Part shown: piece by piece, positions 18,424 through 27,322 of the stretch
Layout of the letters: each line of letters begins with the position of its first letter
Numbering within the stretch: the stretch's first letter is position 1
NCBI RefSeq assembly: GCF_001598255.1
Contig: NZ_BCYP01000026.1
Location: 1-64,000 of the forward strand
DNA length: 64,000 bases
Reading direction: 5' to 3'
DNA from: Mitsuaria chitosanitabida ATCC BAA-476 = NBRC 102408
GTDB taxonomy: Bacteria > Pseudomonadota > Gammaproteobacteria > Burkholderiales > Burkholderiaceae_C
Notes under the pieces: generated by a model
Told to the model about the DNA's origin: nothing
Databases searched by the model: none
The model's input: the letters and a program-made list of their open reading frames with translations, nothing else
Made by a program: the position numbers and the translations under genes

Positions 18424-19575
18424 ATGAATCATCTGAAACACCTGGACTGGCCCTTCTTCGACGACAAGCACCGCGTGCTCGCCCGCGAGCTCGACGCCTG
18501 GTGCGCGAAGCATCTGGCACCGGGCGCGGTCGACCACGAGGACGTGGACGCGAGCTGCAAGGCGCTGGTCAAGGCGCTCGGCGAGGGCGGCTGGCTCACG
18601 CACGCGGTGGCGGGCGAGGGCGAGGGCATCGACACCCGCGCCATCTGCCTGTTGCGCGAGACCCTGGCGCGACATGACGGGCTGGCCGACTTCGCCTTCG
18701 CGATGCAGGGCCTGGGGTCGGGCGCGATCTCGCTGATGGGCACGGCCGCGCAGCGCGAGGCCTACCTGCCGCGCGTCGCGCGCGGCGAGGCGCTGGCGGC
18801 CTTCGCGCTGTCCGAGCCGGACGCGGGTTCCGATGTCGCCGCGATGCAGTGTGCCGCCCGACGCGACGGCGATCACTACGTGCTCGACGGGCAGAAGACC
18901 TGGATCTCCAACGGCGGTATCGCTGATTTCTACGTGGTCTTCGCGCGGACCGGCGAGGCGCCCGGCTCGCGCGGGATCAGCGCGTTCATCGTGGATGCGG
19001 GCATTCCGGGGTTCGAGATCGCCGAGCGCATCGACGTGATCGCGCCGCATCCGCTGGCGACGCTGCGCTTCACGAATTGCCGCGTGCCGATCTCGGCCAT
19101 GGTCGGCGCGCCGGGCGAGGGCTTCAAGGTGGCGATGCGGACGCTGGACGTCTTCCGCACCTCGGTCGCCGCGGCGGCCCAGGGCTTCGCCCGTCGCGCG
19201 CTGGAGGAAGGCCTGAGCCAGGCCAAGGCCCGCGCCATGTTCGGCGCGACGCTGGCCGACCTGCCGCTGACGCAGGCCAAGCTGGCCGACATGGCCTGCA
19301 CCGTGGACAGCAGCGCGCTGCTGGTCTATCGCGCGGCCTGGGAGCGCGATCAGGGTCGCACGATCACGCGCGAGGCCGCGATGGCCAAGCTGATGGCGAC
19401 CGAGGGCGCCCAGCGCGTCATTGACGCGGCGGTGCAGCTCCACGGTGGTCGCGGCGTGCGACGCGGCGAGATCGTCGAGTCGCTGTACCGCGAGATCCGC
19501 GCGCTGCGCATCTACGAGGGCGCCAGCGAGGTCCAGCAGTTGATCATCGGACGAGATCTCTTGAAGAACGGTTGA
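18424..19575 (+). CDS. acyl-CoA dehydrogenase
   Basis: A 383-aa FAD acyl-CoA dehydrogenase. Visible are the FAD/substrate motif [11 protein letters not shown], the KTWISNG segment and, near the C-terminus, the catalytic base region [10 protein letters not shown], where the Glu abstracts the alpha-proton. In this operon it probably oxidises an alicyclic or ring-opened acyl-CoA formed from anthraniloyl-CoA. The hydratase-family gene upstream ends 8 bp before the ATG. The stop codon lies inside an 11-bp tandem repeat, so slippage there would alter the C-terminus. Confidence 0.92.
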   Translation: MNHLKHLDWPFFDDKHRVLARELDAWCAKHLAPGAVDHEDVDASCKALVKALGEGGWLTHAVAGEGEGIDTRAICLLRETLARHDGLADFAFAMQGLGSGAISLMGTAAQREAYLPRVARGEALAAFALSEPDAGSDVAAMQCAARRDGDHYVLDGQKTWISNGGIADFYVVFARTGEAPGSRGISAFIVDAGIPGFEIAERIDVIAPHPLATLRFTNCRVPISAMVGAPGEGFKVAMRTLDVFRTSVAAAAQGFARRALEEGLSQAKARAMFGATLADLPLTQAKLADMACTVDSSALLVYRAAWERDQGRTITREAAMAKLMATEGAQRVIDAAVQLHGGRGVRRGEIVESLYREIRALRIYEGASEVQQLIIGRDLLKNG

Positions 19576-19593
19576 AGAACGGTTGAAGAACGG
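19561..19593 (+). repeat. three perfect tandem copies of an 11-bp unit at a stop codon
   Basis: TTGAAGAACGG occurs three times without mismatch (19561-19571, 19572-19582, 19583-19593). The first copy encodes the last residues of the acyl-CoA dehydrogenase (LKNG), and the TGA stop is in the second copy. Each copy can supply the same stop, so copy-number change would mainly alter the 5' UTR of the next gene. Confidence 0.9.
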
Positions 19594-19608
19594 ACAAGGA
19601 CGCCCCCC

Positions 19609-21246
19609 ATGCACCGCACCGCGCATCTGGATACCTTCGCTCGTGACAAGCTCCCGCCGCGGGACCAGTGGCCCGAGCTCATCTTCGAGTTGCCCGAGCT
19701 GCAGTTCCCCGAGCGCCTGAACTGCGCGCACGAGCTGCTGGACCGCTGGGTGGCCGAGGGCCATGGCGACCGGCCCTGCGTGGTCGGCGGCGACGGCCGC
19801 GGCGGGGAGATCCGCTGGACCTATTCGGAGCTGCAGGCGCAGGCCAACCGCATCGCCCACGTGCTGGTGAACGAGATGGGCGTGGTGCCCGGCAATCGGG
19901 TGCTGCTGCGCGGCGCCAACACGCCGCAGCTGGCGGCCTGCTGGTTCGCGGTGATGAAGGCCGGCGCGATCGCGGTGGCGACCATGCCGCTGCTGCGCGC
20001 CAAGGAGCTGGGGCAGATCATCGACAAGGCGCAGATCACGCATGCGCTGTGCGACGCGGCCTTGGCCGACGAGCTGGAAACGGCGCGGACGCAGCATCCG
20101 GTGCTCGATCGCGTGTGCCTGTTCCGCAGCCAGGCGGCCGACGGGCTGGAGGCGCTGGCCGAGCGCCAGTCGCCTCGGTTCGACAACCTGGACACCGCGG
20201 CCGACGACTGCGCGCTGATCGCGTTCACGTCCGGGACCACCGGTCAGCCCAAGGGCACGATGCACTTCCATCAGGACGTGATCGCGATCTGCCGCTGCTG
20301 GCCGCGATCCTGCCTGAAGGCGACGTCGGACGACGTCTTCATCGGCAGTCCGCCGCTGGCCTTCACCTTCGGGCTGGGGGGGCTGCTGCTGTTCCCGCTG
20401 AGCGTGGGCGCGACGGCGGTGCTGCTGGAGAAGGCCTCGCCCGAGATGCTGCTGCCCGCGATCGCGCGCCATCGCGCCAGCGTGTGCTTCACCGCGCCGA
20501 CCTCCTATCGCGCGATGGCCGCGATGCTGGCGCAGCCGGGCGCGTCCTTCGACCTGAGCTCGCTGCGCAAGTGCGTCAGCGCCGGCGAGGCGCTGCCCGC
20601 CGCGACGCGCCAGCTGTGGAAGGACGCCACCGGCATCGAGATGATCGACGGCATCGGCGCGACCGAGATGCTGCACATCTTCATCTCCCACACCGAGGCC
20701 ACGGCCCGTCCCGGCGCGACCGGCGTCGCGGTGCCGGGCTACCGCGCCTGCGTGGTCGACGACGAGGGCCGCGCGCTGCCCGCGGGCAGCGTCGGCAAGC
20801 TGGCGGTGAAGGGGCCGACGGGCTGCCGCTATCTGGAGGACGACCGCCAGGGCAAGTACGTCAGGAACGGCTGGAACCTCACCGGCGACGCGTACCTGGT
20901 CGATGCCGACGGCTACTTCGTCTATCAGGCGCGCACCGACGACATGATCATCTCCGGCGGCTACAACATCGCCGGACCGGAGGTGGAGTCCGCGCTGATG
21001 GCGCATCCGGCGGTCGCCGAGTGCGCGGTGATCGGCGTGCCGGACGAGGAGCGCGGCCAGCTGGTGAAGGCCTTCGTCGTGCTCAAGCCCGGACACGCGG
21101 GCGACGCGGCGCAGGTCAAGGCGATGCAGGACTTCGTCAAGGCGACGGTGGCCCCGTACAAGTACCCCCGTGCGATAGAGTTCCGCGCCAGCCTGCCGCG
21201 CACCGAGACCGGCAAGCTGCAACGCTTCCGGCTGCGCGAGCAGTGA
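19609..21246 (+). CDS. 2-aminobenzoate-CoA ligase
   Basis: A 545-aa adenylate-forming enzyme that activates anthranilate to 2-aminobenzoyl-CoA with ATP. It has the AMP-binding P-loop motif LIAFTSGTTGQPKGT, the A5-type region IDGIGATEMLHIF and the C-terminal hinge/catalytic end PRTETGKLQRF. The N-terminus (HLDTFARDKLPP) and overall length match the benzoate/aminobenzoate-CoA ligase subfamily. Because kynureninase upstream makes anthranilate and the monooxygenase/reductase uses its CoA ester, anthranilate is the most likely substrate; benzoate activation as a side activity cannot be excluded. AAGGA precedes the ATG. Confidence 0.9.
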   Translation: MHRTAHLDTFARDKLPPRDQWPELIFELPELQFPERLNCAHELLDRWVAEGHGDRPCVVGGDGRGGEIRWTYSELQAQANRIAHVLVNEMGVVPGNRVLLRGANTPQLAACWFAVMKAGAIAVATMPLLRAKELGQIIDKAQITHALCDAALADELETARTQHPVLDRVCLFRSQAADGLEALAERQSPRFDNLDTAADDCALIAFTSGTTGQPKGTMHFHQDVIAICRCWPRSCLKATSDDVFIGSPPLAFTFGLGGLLLFPLSVGATAVLLEKASPEMLLPAIARHRASVCFTAPTSYRAMAAMLAQPGASFDLSSLRKCVSAGEALPAATRQLWKDATGIEMIDGIGATEMLHIFISHTEATARPGATGVAVPGYRACVVDDEGRALPAGSVGKLAVKGPTGCRYLEDDRQGKYVRNGWNLTGDAYLVDADGYFVYQARTDDMIISGGYNIAGPEVESALMAHPAVAECAVIGVPDEERGQLVKAFVVLKPGHAGDAAQVKAMQDFVKATVAPYKYPRAIEFRASLPRTETGKLQRFRLREQ

Positions 21247-21284
21247 TGTCCTCCGGAAGCCCGAGTCCGACAGGAGAGGGACCC

Positions 21285-21719
21285 ATGACGTCGACCTTCG
21301 AGCGCGAGGTGCTGGTGCGCTTCGGCCATTGCGATCCCGCGGGGATCGTGTTCTTCCCGCGCTACTACGAGCTGCTCAACGCCTTCGTCGAGGACTGGTT
21401 CTACGACGGCCTGGGCATCGACTACGCGACCCTGATCGGCGCGCGCCGCGTGGGCCTGCCGACCGTGCAGCTGCAGACCAGCTTCGAGCGCATCAGCCGC
21501 ATCGGCGACCGGCTCATGCAACGGCTGTGGATCGAGCGCGTGGGCCGCAGCTCCCTGACCCTGCGGGTGAGCTTCGACGGCGCCGACGGCACGCGGGTCA
21601 GCTTCGGCCAGGTGCTGGTGTGCACCTCGCTGGACACGCATCAATCGCAACCCTTCCCGGACGACGTCCGCGCCGCGCTGGTGCGGGCCGTCCAGCAACA
21701 GCAATCGTCCGAGCAGTAG
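21285..21719 (+). CDS. 4-hydroxybenzoyl-CoA thioesterase-family protein
   Basis: A 144-aa hot-dog-fold acyl-CoA thioesterase. The catalytic Asp region FGHCDPAGIVFFPRYYEL is identical in pattern to Pseudomonas 4-hydroxybenzoyl-CoA thioesterase. In aromatic-CoA clusters such enzymes are thought to recycle CoA from dead-end thioesters; that role is inference here. CAGGAGAGGG just before the ATG at 21285 supports this start over an upstream ATG at 21246. Confidence 0.9.
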   Translation: MTSTFEREVLVRFGHCDPAGIVFFPRYYELLNAFVEDWFYDGLGIDYATLIGARRVGLPTVQLQTSFERISRIGDRLMQRLWIERVGRSSLTLRVSFDGADGTRVSFGQVLVCTSLDTHQSQPFPDDVRAALVRAVQQQQSSEQ

Positions 21720-21732
21720 AGGAGTCCCGACG

Positions 21733-22200
21733 ATGACGAGCAACACGCATGCCACGAGCGCGCACGGCGACGCGGCGATCCACGCGGCCGCCTCGCACAA
21801 GCAGGTGCTGCAGCCCGAGGGCTGGGCGGCACCGCGCGGCTACGCCAACGGCGTGAGCGCGGTGGGCCGGCAGGTCTACGTGGCCGGCCAGATCGGCTGG
21901 AACGCGCAATGCGCCTTCGAGAGCGACGATTTCATCGCGCAGGTGCGGCAGGCGCTGGCCAACATCAAGACGGTGCTGGCCGAGGCCGACGCGGGTCCGG
22001 AACACATCGTGCGGATGACCTGGTACGTGCTGGACAAGCGCGAGTACGTCGCGCGCGGCCGCGAGGTCGGCCAGGCCTACCGCGAGGTGCTGGGCCGCGA
22101 GTACGGCATCGCGATGACCGCGGTGCAGGTCTCGGGGCTGATCGAGGACCGTGCGAAGGTTGAAATCGAGGTGACAGCGGTGGTGCCCCCGCGGGGCTAG
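21733..22200 (+). CDS. RidA (YjgF/YER057c/UK114) family protein
   Basis: A 155-aa protein of the enamine/imine deaminase superfamily, with a non-conserved N-terminal tail of about 30 residues before the fold begins (VLQPEGWAAPRGYANGVSAVGRQVYVAGQIGW). Canonical RidA hydrolyses reactive enamine/imine intermediates and releases ammonia. The predicted product of the monooxygenase/reductase is a 2-amino-cyclohexenyl (enamine) CoA ester, so this member may remove its amino group (inference). The canonical RidA arginine near the C-terminus is not evident in VQVSGLIEDRAKVEIEV, which favours a divergent subgroup. It starts 14 bp after the thioesterase stop, with GAGGAG before the ATG. Confidence 0.85.
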   Translation: MTSNTHATSAHGDAAIHAAASHKQVLQPEGWAAPRGYANGVSAVGRQVYVAGQIGWNAQCAFESDDFIAQVRQALANIKTVLAEADAGPEHIVRMTWYVLDKREYVARGREVGQAYREVLGREYGIAMTAVQVSGLIEDRAKVEIEVTAVVPPRG

Positions 22201-22302
22201 GATCGATTCGGTCGCCGCGCCGCCCGACCGGCGGTCCTCGCGCCGAGGCCCCCGCGGGCCGGGCGCGCCAGATTCAGAGACACGAGACAAGCGAGACACA
22301 TC

Positions 22303-23484
22303 ATGAGCAAAGCCAAGGCCTCCTTCCACTGGGACGATCCGCTGCTGCTGGACCAGCAGCTGACCGACGACGAGCGCGCCGTGCGCGACGCCGCGCGCGC
22401 CTACTGCCAGGACCGCCTGCAGCCGCGCGTGCTGGAGGCCTTCCGGCACGAGAAGACCGATGCGGCGATCTTCCGCGAGATGGGCGAGCTGGGACTGCTC
22501 GGCGCGACGATTCCGGAGGCGTACGGCGGCGCCGGCCTCAACTACGTCTGCTACGGCCTGGTCGCCCGCGAGGTCGAGCGCGTGGACAGCGGCTACCGCT
22601 CGATGATGAGCGTGCAGAGCTCGCTGGTCATGGTGCCGATCAACGAGTTCGGCAACGAGGCGACCAAGCGCAAGTACCTGCCCAAGCTGGCCAGCGGCGA
22701 GTGGATCGGCTGCTTCGGCCTGACCGAGCCGAACCACGGCTCGGACCCGGGGGCGATGATCACGCGGGCGCGCAAGGTCGACGGTGGTTATGCGATCACC
22801 GGCAGCAAGATGTGGATCACCAACAGCCCGATCGCCGATGTCTTCGTCGTCTGGGCCAAGGACGACGGTGGCCAGATCCGCGGCTTCGTGCTGGAGAAGG
22901 GCTGGAAGGGCCTGAGCGCCCCGGCCATCCATGGGAAGGTGGGACTGCGGGCGTCGATCACCGGCGAGATCGTGATGGACGAGGTCTTCTGCCCCGAGGA
23001 GAACGCCTTCCCGGACGTGCGCGGTCTGAAGGGCCCGTTCACCTGCCTGAACAGCGCGCGCTACGGCATCGCGTGGGGCGCGCTGGGCGCGGCGGAGGCC
23101 TGCTGGCACACGGCGCGGCAGTACACGATGGACCGTCAGCAATTCGGCAAGCCGCTGGCGGCCAACCAGCTGATCCAGAAGAAGCTGGCCGACATGCAGA
23201 CCGAGATCACGCTGGGCCTGCAAGGCTGCCTGCGGCTGGGCCGCATGAAGGACGAGGGGACCGCGTCGGTGGAGATCACGTCCATCATGAAGCGCAACAG
23301 CTGCGGCAAGGCGCTGGACATCGCGCGCATGGCGCGGGACATGCTGGGCGGCAACGGCATCAGCGACGAGTTCGGCATCGCGCGCCACCTGGTCAACCTC
23401 GAGGTGGTCAACACCTACGAGGGCACGCACGACATCCACGCGCTGATCCTGGGGCGCGCGCAGACCGGCATCGCCGCCTTCTGA
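22303..23484 (+). CDS. gcdH: glutaryl-CoA dehydrogenase
   Basis: A 393-aa FAD enzyme that oxidises and decarboxylates glutaryl-CoA to crotonyl-CoA. It shows [14 protein letters not shown], the [18 protein letters not shown] segment typical of GcdH, the [17 protein letters not shown] loop and the C-terminal catalytic Glu in [20 protein letters not shown]. Length and pattern are standard. It follows RidA by 102 bp and is followed by a strong terminator, so it likely closes the operon. Its presence here fits a pathway in which the anthranilate-derived chain is shortened to glutaryl-CoA. Confidence 0.96.
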   Translation: MSKAKASFHWDDPLLLDQQLTDDERAVRDAARAYCQDRLQPRVLEAFRHEKTDAAIFREMGELGLLGATIPEAYGGAGLNYVCYGLVAREVERVDSGYRSMMSVQSSLVMVPINEFGNEATKRKYLPKLASGEWIGCFGLTEPNHGSDPGAMITRARKVDGGYAITGSKMWITNSPIADVFVVWAKDDGGQIRGFVLEKGWKGLSAPAIHGKVGLRASITGEIVMDEVFCPEENAFPDVRGLKGPFTCLNSARYGIAWGALGAAEACWHTARQYTMDRQQFGKPLAANQLIQKKLADMQTEITLGLQGCLRLGRMKDEGTASVEITSIMKRNSCGKALDIARMARDMLGGNGISDEFGIARHLVNLEVVNTYEGTHDIHALILGRAQTGIAAF

Positions 23485-23522
23485 CCGCGGCCGTGGAGGC
23501 CTCCGGGAGGCCTCGACATGAC

Positions 23523-23548
23523 AAGGGGCGCCGTGGGCGCCCCTTTCC
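23523..23548 (+). terminator. rho-independent terminator after gcdH
   Basis: A perfect 10-bp inverted repeat (AAGGGGCGCC at 23523-23532 with GGCGCCCCTT at 23536-23545) with a 3-nt loop lies 39 nt after the gcdH stop. The following T tract is short, but stem strength makes a terminator likely. Confidence 0.7.
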
Positions 23549-23991
23549 CATTTCCTACGCAGAAGCCTGCAGACCCGCAGGTTTCTGCAGACGGATCGGG
23601 CGCCGCAGAAGCGGTCATGAGCCCCTCGAAGAGGGGAGATGGGGAGATTCGAATCCCCCATCGATCACAGGAACGAGTCATTGCTGACGCGCTGCAGCGA
23701 TGCAAAGCTCGCGGCTCTCCGTCCCTGACGTGTCGCCGATGTGGTCGCCACGGCAGGCATTCCAACGGCCGATCACTCCCCACGCGACACTGACGCCATG
23801 ACGACCTCGCCCGCTCGCAAGTACATCTCCGTCCACACGATCCGGCGTGCCAACAGTCGCCTGATGACGCGTGACCGGAACCACGAGGCATCGCCCGCGG
23901 TCCGCGCTGCGATGCCTTGCCGGGAGGTCATCGTCAGAGCCGCGAACAACGCGCTGGGGCGATGGTTGGCGAAAGCCAAGGTCATCGCTTG
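23549..23991. other. gene-poor stretch with paired hairpins and lower GC
   Basis: No convincing gene is seen. Two adjacent perfect hairpins occur: CCCCTC-GAA-GAGGGG (23622-23636) and a 7-bp stem GATGGGG (23638-23644) with CCCCATC (23656-23662), whose loop contains the palindrome GATTCGAATC. The second resembles a tRNA/tmRNA T-arm, but its stem does not pair correctly around a TTCGAAT loop. A 64-codon frame (23798-23992) ends in TGATG overlapping the next gene but lacks a Shine-Dalgarno. Confidence 0.5.
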
Positions 23992-24411
23992 ATGCTGCAT
24001 CAGACCTATCAGTCCTTTGTCCAGGATCGCCGTGATCTGGCGGGGCTTCTCGCCTACGCGCTGTACAAGGCGGACAAGGTCGAGTTCATGAAGGCGCATC
24101 CGGATGCGGATGTGCTCGGCTTCGTGCTGGGCAGCAACCTTCGGTCGCAGATCGATACCTACCGCATGCGAGCCGAGGTCATGCTTGAGGACATGGCCGA
24201 GGAGTCGCTCTCCGACGCCTTGGCCGAGGCCGAAGCCCATCACCTGCGTCGACTGCGGCGACTGGAGCGGACCCTGAGCTTCTGGTCCGGCGTGTGGTCC
24301 AACGTGATCGCCAACCTGGTGACGGCCGGCATCTCGATCCTCTTGGTGGTTCTGGTCTTGGGCAGCAAGCTGAACTTCTGGTCGAGTCTCCTGAAATACC
24401 TTGGCGAATGA
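23992..24411 (+). CDS. hypothetical protein with C-terminal membrane anchor
   Basis: A 139-aa protein. The N-terminal part (YQSFVQDRRDLAGLLAYALYKADKVEFM) leads to a charged, probably helical middle (about 55-95, rich in Ala/Glu/Arg/Leu), then FWSGVWSNVIANLVTAGISILLVVLVLGS, one transmembrane segment near the C-terminus. From memory this pattern recurs in small uncharacterised bacterial membrane proteins, but I cannot name a family. Base composition is lower in GC than the flanks, hinting at separate ancestry. The start could be the ATG at 23962, which has GGGGCG upstream and adds ten residues. Confidence 0.65.
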   Translation: MLHQTYQSFVQDRRDLAGLLAYALYKADKVEFMKAHPDADVLGFVLGSNLRSQIDTYRMRAEVMLEDMAEESLSDALAEAEAHHLRRLRRLERTLSFWSGVWSNVIANLVTAGISILLVVLVLGSKLNFWSSLLKYLGE

Positions 24412-24534
24412 AAGTCCGGGTCGCCCGGAGATGTTCCGTGCTCCTGTCCTCCACGCGACAGCCTCCAGCCCACTCCCGGCGGAGGATCCGCCGCGATCGA
24501 GCCCGATCGAGGCTCGCGCGAATGGAGACGCCCC

Positions 24535-25305
24535 ATGGACATCACCGCTCAGATTCCCTCGCTCAAGGGCAAGGTCAGCGACGCCGAATGGCAGCTGCGC
24601 GTGGACCTCGCCGCCTGCTATCGCCTCGTGGCCCGTCACGGCTGGAGCGATCTGATCTTCACCCACATCAGCGCCCGGCTGCCCGGTGACTCGCACGAGT
24701 TCCTGATCAATCCCTACGGACTCATGTTCGAGGAGATCACCGCGTCCAGCCTCATCAAGGTCGACGCGCAAGGCAACAAGCTGCAGGACACACCGTTCCC
24801 CGTCAACCAGGCCGGTTTCATCATCCACTCGGCCATCCACGCGGCCCGACCCGACGTCGCCTGCGTGCTGCATACCCACACCCGCGCGGGCGTCGCCGTG
24901 TCGGCGCAGAAGGACGGGGTGCTCCCGATCTCGCAGCAATCGACCTTCGTGCTGGCCTCGCTCGCGTACCACGACTACGAGGGCGTCGCCATCCGGCCCG
25001 AGGAGCAGCCCCGGCTGCAGCACGACCTGGGCGAGAAGATCTTCTACTGCCTGCGCAACCACGGTCTGCTGACCGTGGGCCGGAGCGTCGCGGACGCCTT
25101 CCTCTCCATGTACACCTTCGAGAGCGCCTGCCAGATCCAGATCGCCGCGCAGGCGGGTGGCGGGGCGCTGACGCCGGTCGACGAGGCCATCATCCGCGGC
25201 ACCGCGGAGTCCATGCGCGTCCAGACCGGCGGATTGGGCGGCGCCTTCGTGTGGCCGGCGCTGCTGCGCAAGGCCGCCCGGGAGTGCCCCGGCTTCGACG
25301 CCTGA
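24535..25305 (+). CDS. class II aldolase/adducin family protein
   Basis: A 256-aa protein of the fuculose/ribulose-phosphate aldolase fold. It has the HGWSDLIFTHISARLPG segment and the zinc-binding HTHTRAG motif, with a further His in NHGLLTVG. These residues suggest a metal-dependent retro-aldol, epimerase or decarboxylase reaction. Many members of this bacterial subgroup have no proven substrate. GGAGA lies upstream of the ATG. It stands alone; the Bug protein gene downstream is separated by a small membrane-protein gene, so a shared pathway is only a guess. Confidence 0.87.
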   Translation: MDITAQIPSLKGKVSDAEWQLRVDLAACYRLVARHGWSDLIFTHISARLPGDSHEFLINPYGLMFEEITASSLIKVDAQGNKLQDTPFPVNQAGFIIHSAIHAARPDVACVLHTHTRAGVAVSAQKDGVLPISQQSTFVLASLAYHDYEGVAIRPEEQPRLQHDLGEKIFYCLRNHGLLTVGRSVADAFLSMYTFESACQIQIAAQAGGGALTPVDEAIIRGTAESMRVQTGGLGGAFVWPALLRKAARECPGFDA

Positions 25306-25409
25306 TTCCGGTCATCGCCCACGATCCGGCGGTCCTCCCACCAACCGAGGGGGCGCGGCGTCGCGGCCCGCCGTTACAGTCGCGACACAAAACAAGACTG
25401 GGGTGGGAT

Positions 25410-25592
25410 ATGCGTTGGGGTCTGGCGTCCGCCGCCGCCGTGTTCGGCGGGACGGCGGCATGGACGATGTGGTTCGCGGTGCAGGCCGTGGAAACCGACC
25501 TGGAGGGCGCGCTCGGGAACGGCGCGATGGCGTTGTTCACGGCGGGGTTGGCGGTCGCCTTCGCGCGCCGTGCCCGATCGACGCGGTCGTGA
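25410..25592 (+). CDS. small two-helix membrane protein, hypothetical
   Basis: A 60-aa protein with two hydrophobic stretches (GLASAAAVFGGTAAWTMWFAV and MALFTAGLAVAFA) separated by an acidic loop and ending in a basic tail. GGGGTGGG just before the ATG is a plausible ribosome-binding site. Small size and no recognisable family keep this tentative. Confidence 0.45.
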   Translation: MRWGLASAAAVFGGTAAWTMWFAVQAVETDLEGALGNGAMALFTAGLAVAFARRARSTRS

Positions 25593-25730
25593 TCGACCCG
25601 TGAGTTCACAGTGAAACGATCCTTAACTTGCAGGAACGAAAGAATGATCCTGCGCTGAATTCTGATCCGCTGTCTCCCGCCTAGCATCGAGGCGACCCCG
25701 GCGAACGACCGGGGCTTCACAGGAGACAAG

Positions 25731-26693
25731 ATGATTCGCAGAACCCTGATCGCCGCGCTGGCGACGGCCACGGTGTCGGCCTCGGCGCTGGCCCAAGGCT
25801 ATCCCGACCACCCCGTGCGGCTGATCGTGCCCTACGCCCCCGGCGGCAGCGCCGACATCGTCGCGCGGCTGATCTCGGACGAATGGGGCAAGGCGCTCGG
25901 CAAGCCGCTGGTCGTCGAGAACAAGGCGGGCGCCGGCGGCAACCTCGGGGTCGCCGAAGTGGCCAAGGCCGCGGGTGACGGCTACACCGTCGGCCTGCAG
26001 ACCGTGTCGCTGGCGATCAATCCGGCGCTCACGCCCAGGATGCCCTACGACACGCTGAAGGACCTGGCGCCCGTCGGCATGGTCGCCAGCTCCCAGCACG
26101 TGCTGGTCGTCAACGAGAACGTGCCGGCCAAGACGGTCAAGGACCTGGTGGCGCTGGCCAAGCGCCAGCCGGGCAAGCTCTCCTACGCGTCGGCGGGCAC
26201 GGGCAGCACCTTCCACATGGCGGCCGAGCTCTTCAAGGCCGTCGCCGGCGTCAGCATCGTCCATATCCCGTATCGCGGCGGCGGTCCCGCGCTGAGCGAC
26301 ACCATCGGCGGGCAGACCGAGATGGCCTTCCCCGTGCTGTCGGCGGCGCAAGGGCATGTGCAGTCGGGCCGGCTCCGCGCGCTGGGCGTCACCGGACCCA
26401 GGCGCTCGCCGCTGATGCCCAACGTGCCGACCATCGCCGAGGCCGGCGTGCCGGGCTATTCATTCGAAACCTGGTTCATGGTCTTCGTGCCGTCCGGCAC
26501 GCCCAAGCCCGTCGTCGACAAGCTGAACGCGACGCTCAACGCCGTGCTGGCGACGCCGACGGTCAAGGACCGCATGGCCAAGGAGGGCTTCGACGCGAGC
26601 CCGTCGACGCCGGCCGCGGCGCGGGCCCGGTTGGAGAAGGAGTTGCCGCAGTGGGCCAAGCTCGTGAAGGAGCGGGGCATCACGGCGGATTGA
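25731..26693 (+). CDS. Bug-family (TctC-like) periplasmic substrate-binding protein
   Basis: A 320-aa exported protein. A signal peptide (IAALATATVSASALAQ, cleavage after ALA) is followed by the family's opening YPDHPVRLIVPYAPGGSADIVARL and the segment LSYASAGTGSTFHMAAELF. Bug proteins bind carboxylates for tripartite tricarboxylate transporters; they are greatly amplified in Burkholderiales, and most are not next to a transporter, as here. The ligand is unknown. CAGGAGACAAG before the ATG is an excellent ribosome-binding site. It converges with the next gene. Confidence 0.93.
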   Translation: MIRRTLIAALATATVSASALAQGYPDHPVRLIVPYAPGGSADIVARLISDEWGKALGKPLVVENKAGAGGNLGVAEVAKAAGDGYTVGLQTVSLAINPALTPRMPYDTLKDLAPVGMVASSQHVLVVNENVPAKTVKDLVALAKRQPGKLSYASAGTGSTFHMAAELFKAVAGVSIVHIPYRGGGPALSDTIGGQTEMAFPVLSAAQGHVQSGRLRALGVTGPRRSPLMPNVPTIAEAGVPGYSFETWFMVFVPSGTPKPVVDKLNATLNAVLATPTVKDRMAKEGFDASPSTPAAARARLEKELPQWAKLVKERGITAD

Positions 26694-26730
26694 GCGGAGG
26701 CCGTGCGGCGGCCTGCCGCGACGACCGCGC

Positions 26731-27204
26731 TCAGCGTTCCTCGCTGGCGAGCAGCCCGATGGCCTGGGCGCGCTCGCCGACCTGACCGCGGGCGCGGTCC
26801 GAGCGATCCCACACGTCGTCGCTGAGGCCGCGCTCGACCACGCCCAGCGAGCCCAGCGCCTGCCGCAGCAGGTCATGCGTGGCGGCGATCAGCGCGCCGC
26901 AGTCGCAGGCGGCGGTCTCGCGCTCGCGATCCGCGGAGAGCCGCAGGATCGCGGTCGCGTCCTTCACGCAGCGCTGCGCGGTGGCCAGCGCGTCGCCGAC
27001 CGTGAGGTCGTTGCGCAGACGGAGCGCGTCGGTGCCGACGCGGGGCCGGCCCGGGCCCTCCAGCGTCATGCCCCAGCCGCCCTGCAGCCGCAGCAGCGTC
27101 GCGTCGTCGCAGATGTCCAGCGGCCGCCGCTGTCGGACGGGCTCGTCGCGGTCGTCGCCGCTCCAGAGGTGATGCGGGGGATGGTCGCGGAAGTGCACGG
27201 ACAT
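26731..27204 (-). CDS. hypothetical protein (157 aa)
   Basis: A soluble 157-aa protein beginning MSVHFRDHPPHHLWSGDDRD and rich in Arg, Asp and Leu, without signal peptide or membrane segment. The C-terminal two thirds look helical and carry a CDCGAL segment. I do not recognise a family. The frame is uninterrupted with good amino-acid composition, but the Shine-Dalgarno is weak, and the opposite strand also holds long open frames, as usual at this GC. Confidence 0.55.
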   Translation of the reverse strand: MSVHFRDHPPHHLWSGDDRDEPVRQRRPLDICDDATLLRLQGGWGMTLEGPGRPRVGTDALRLRNDLTVGDALATAQRCVKDATAILRLSADRERETAACDCGALIAATHDLLRQALGSLGVVERGLSDDVWDRSDRARGQVGERAQAIGLLASEER

Positions 27205-27322
27205 AGGGGGCTCGTCGATCGAGTCGTGGTGGGACGATGGACGGGCGCGCCGCGAGGACCGGATGCGCCCGAATGACGGGCCGCATCCTCCCGCCACGGG
27301 GGCGGGGTGTCTCTGCGAAAAA

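Noticed and set aside
23638-23662. tRNA or tmRNA 3' fragment
   Set aside because: The TTCGAAT loop is present, but the 5-bp stem around it would not pair (positions 51-63 and 53-61 mismatched), and no acceptor stem or CCA follows.
23798-23992. 64-aa CDS before the orphan membrane protein
   Set aside because: No Shine-Dalgarno and no recognisable fold; kept only as a possibility because its stop overlaps the next start.
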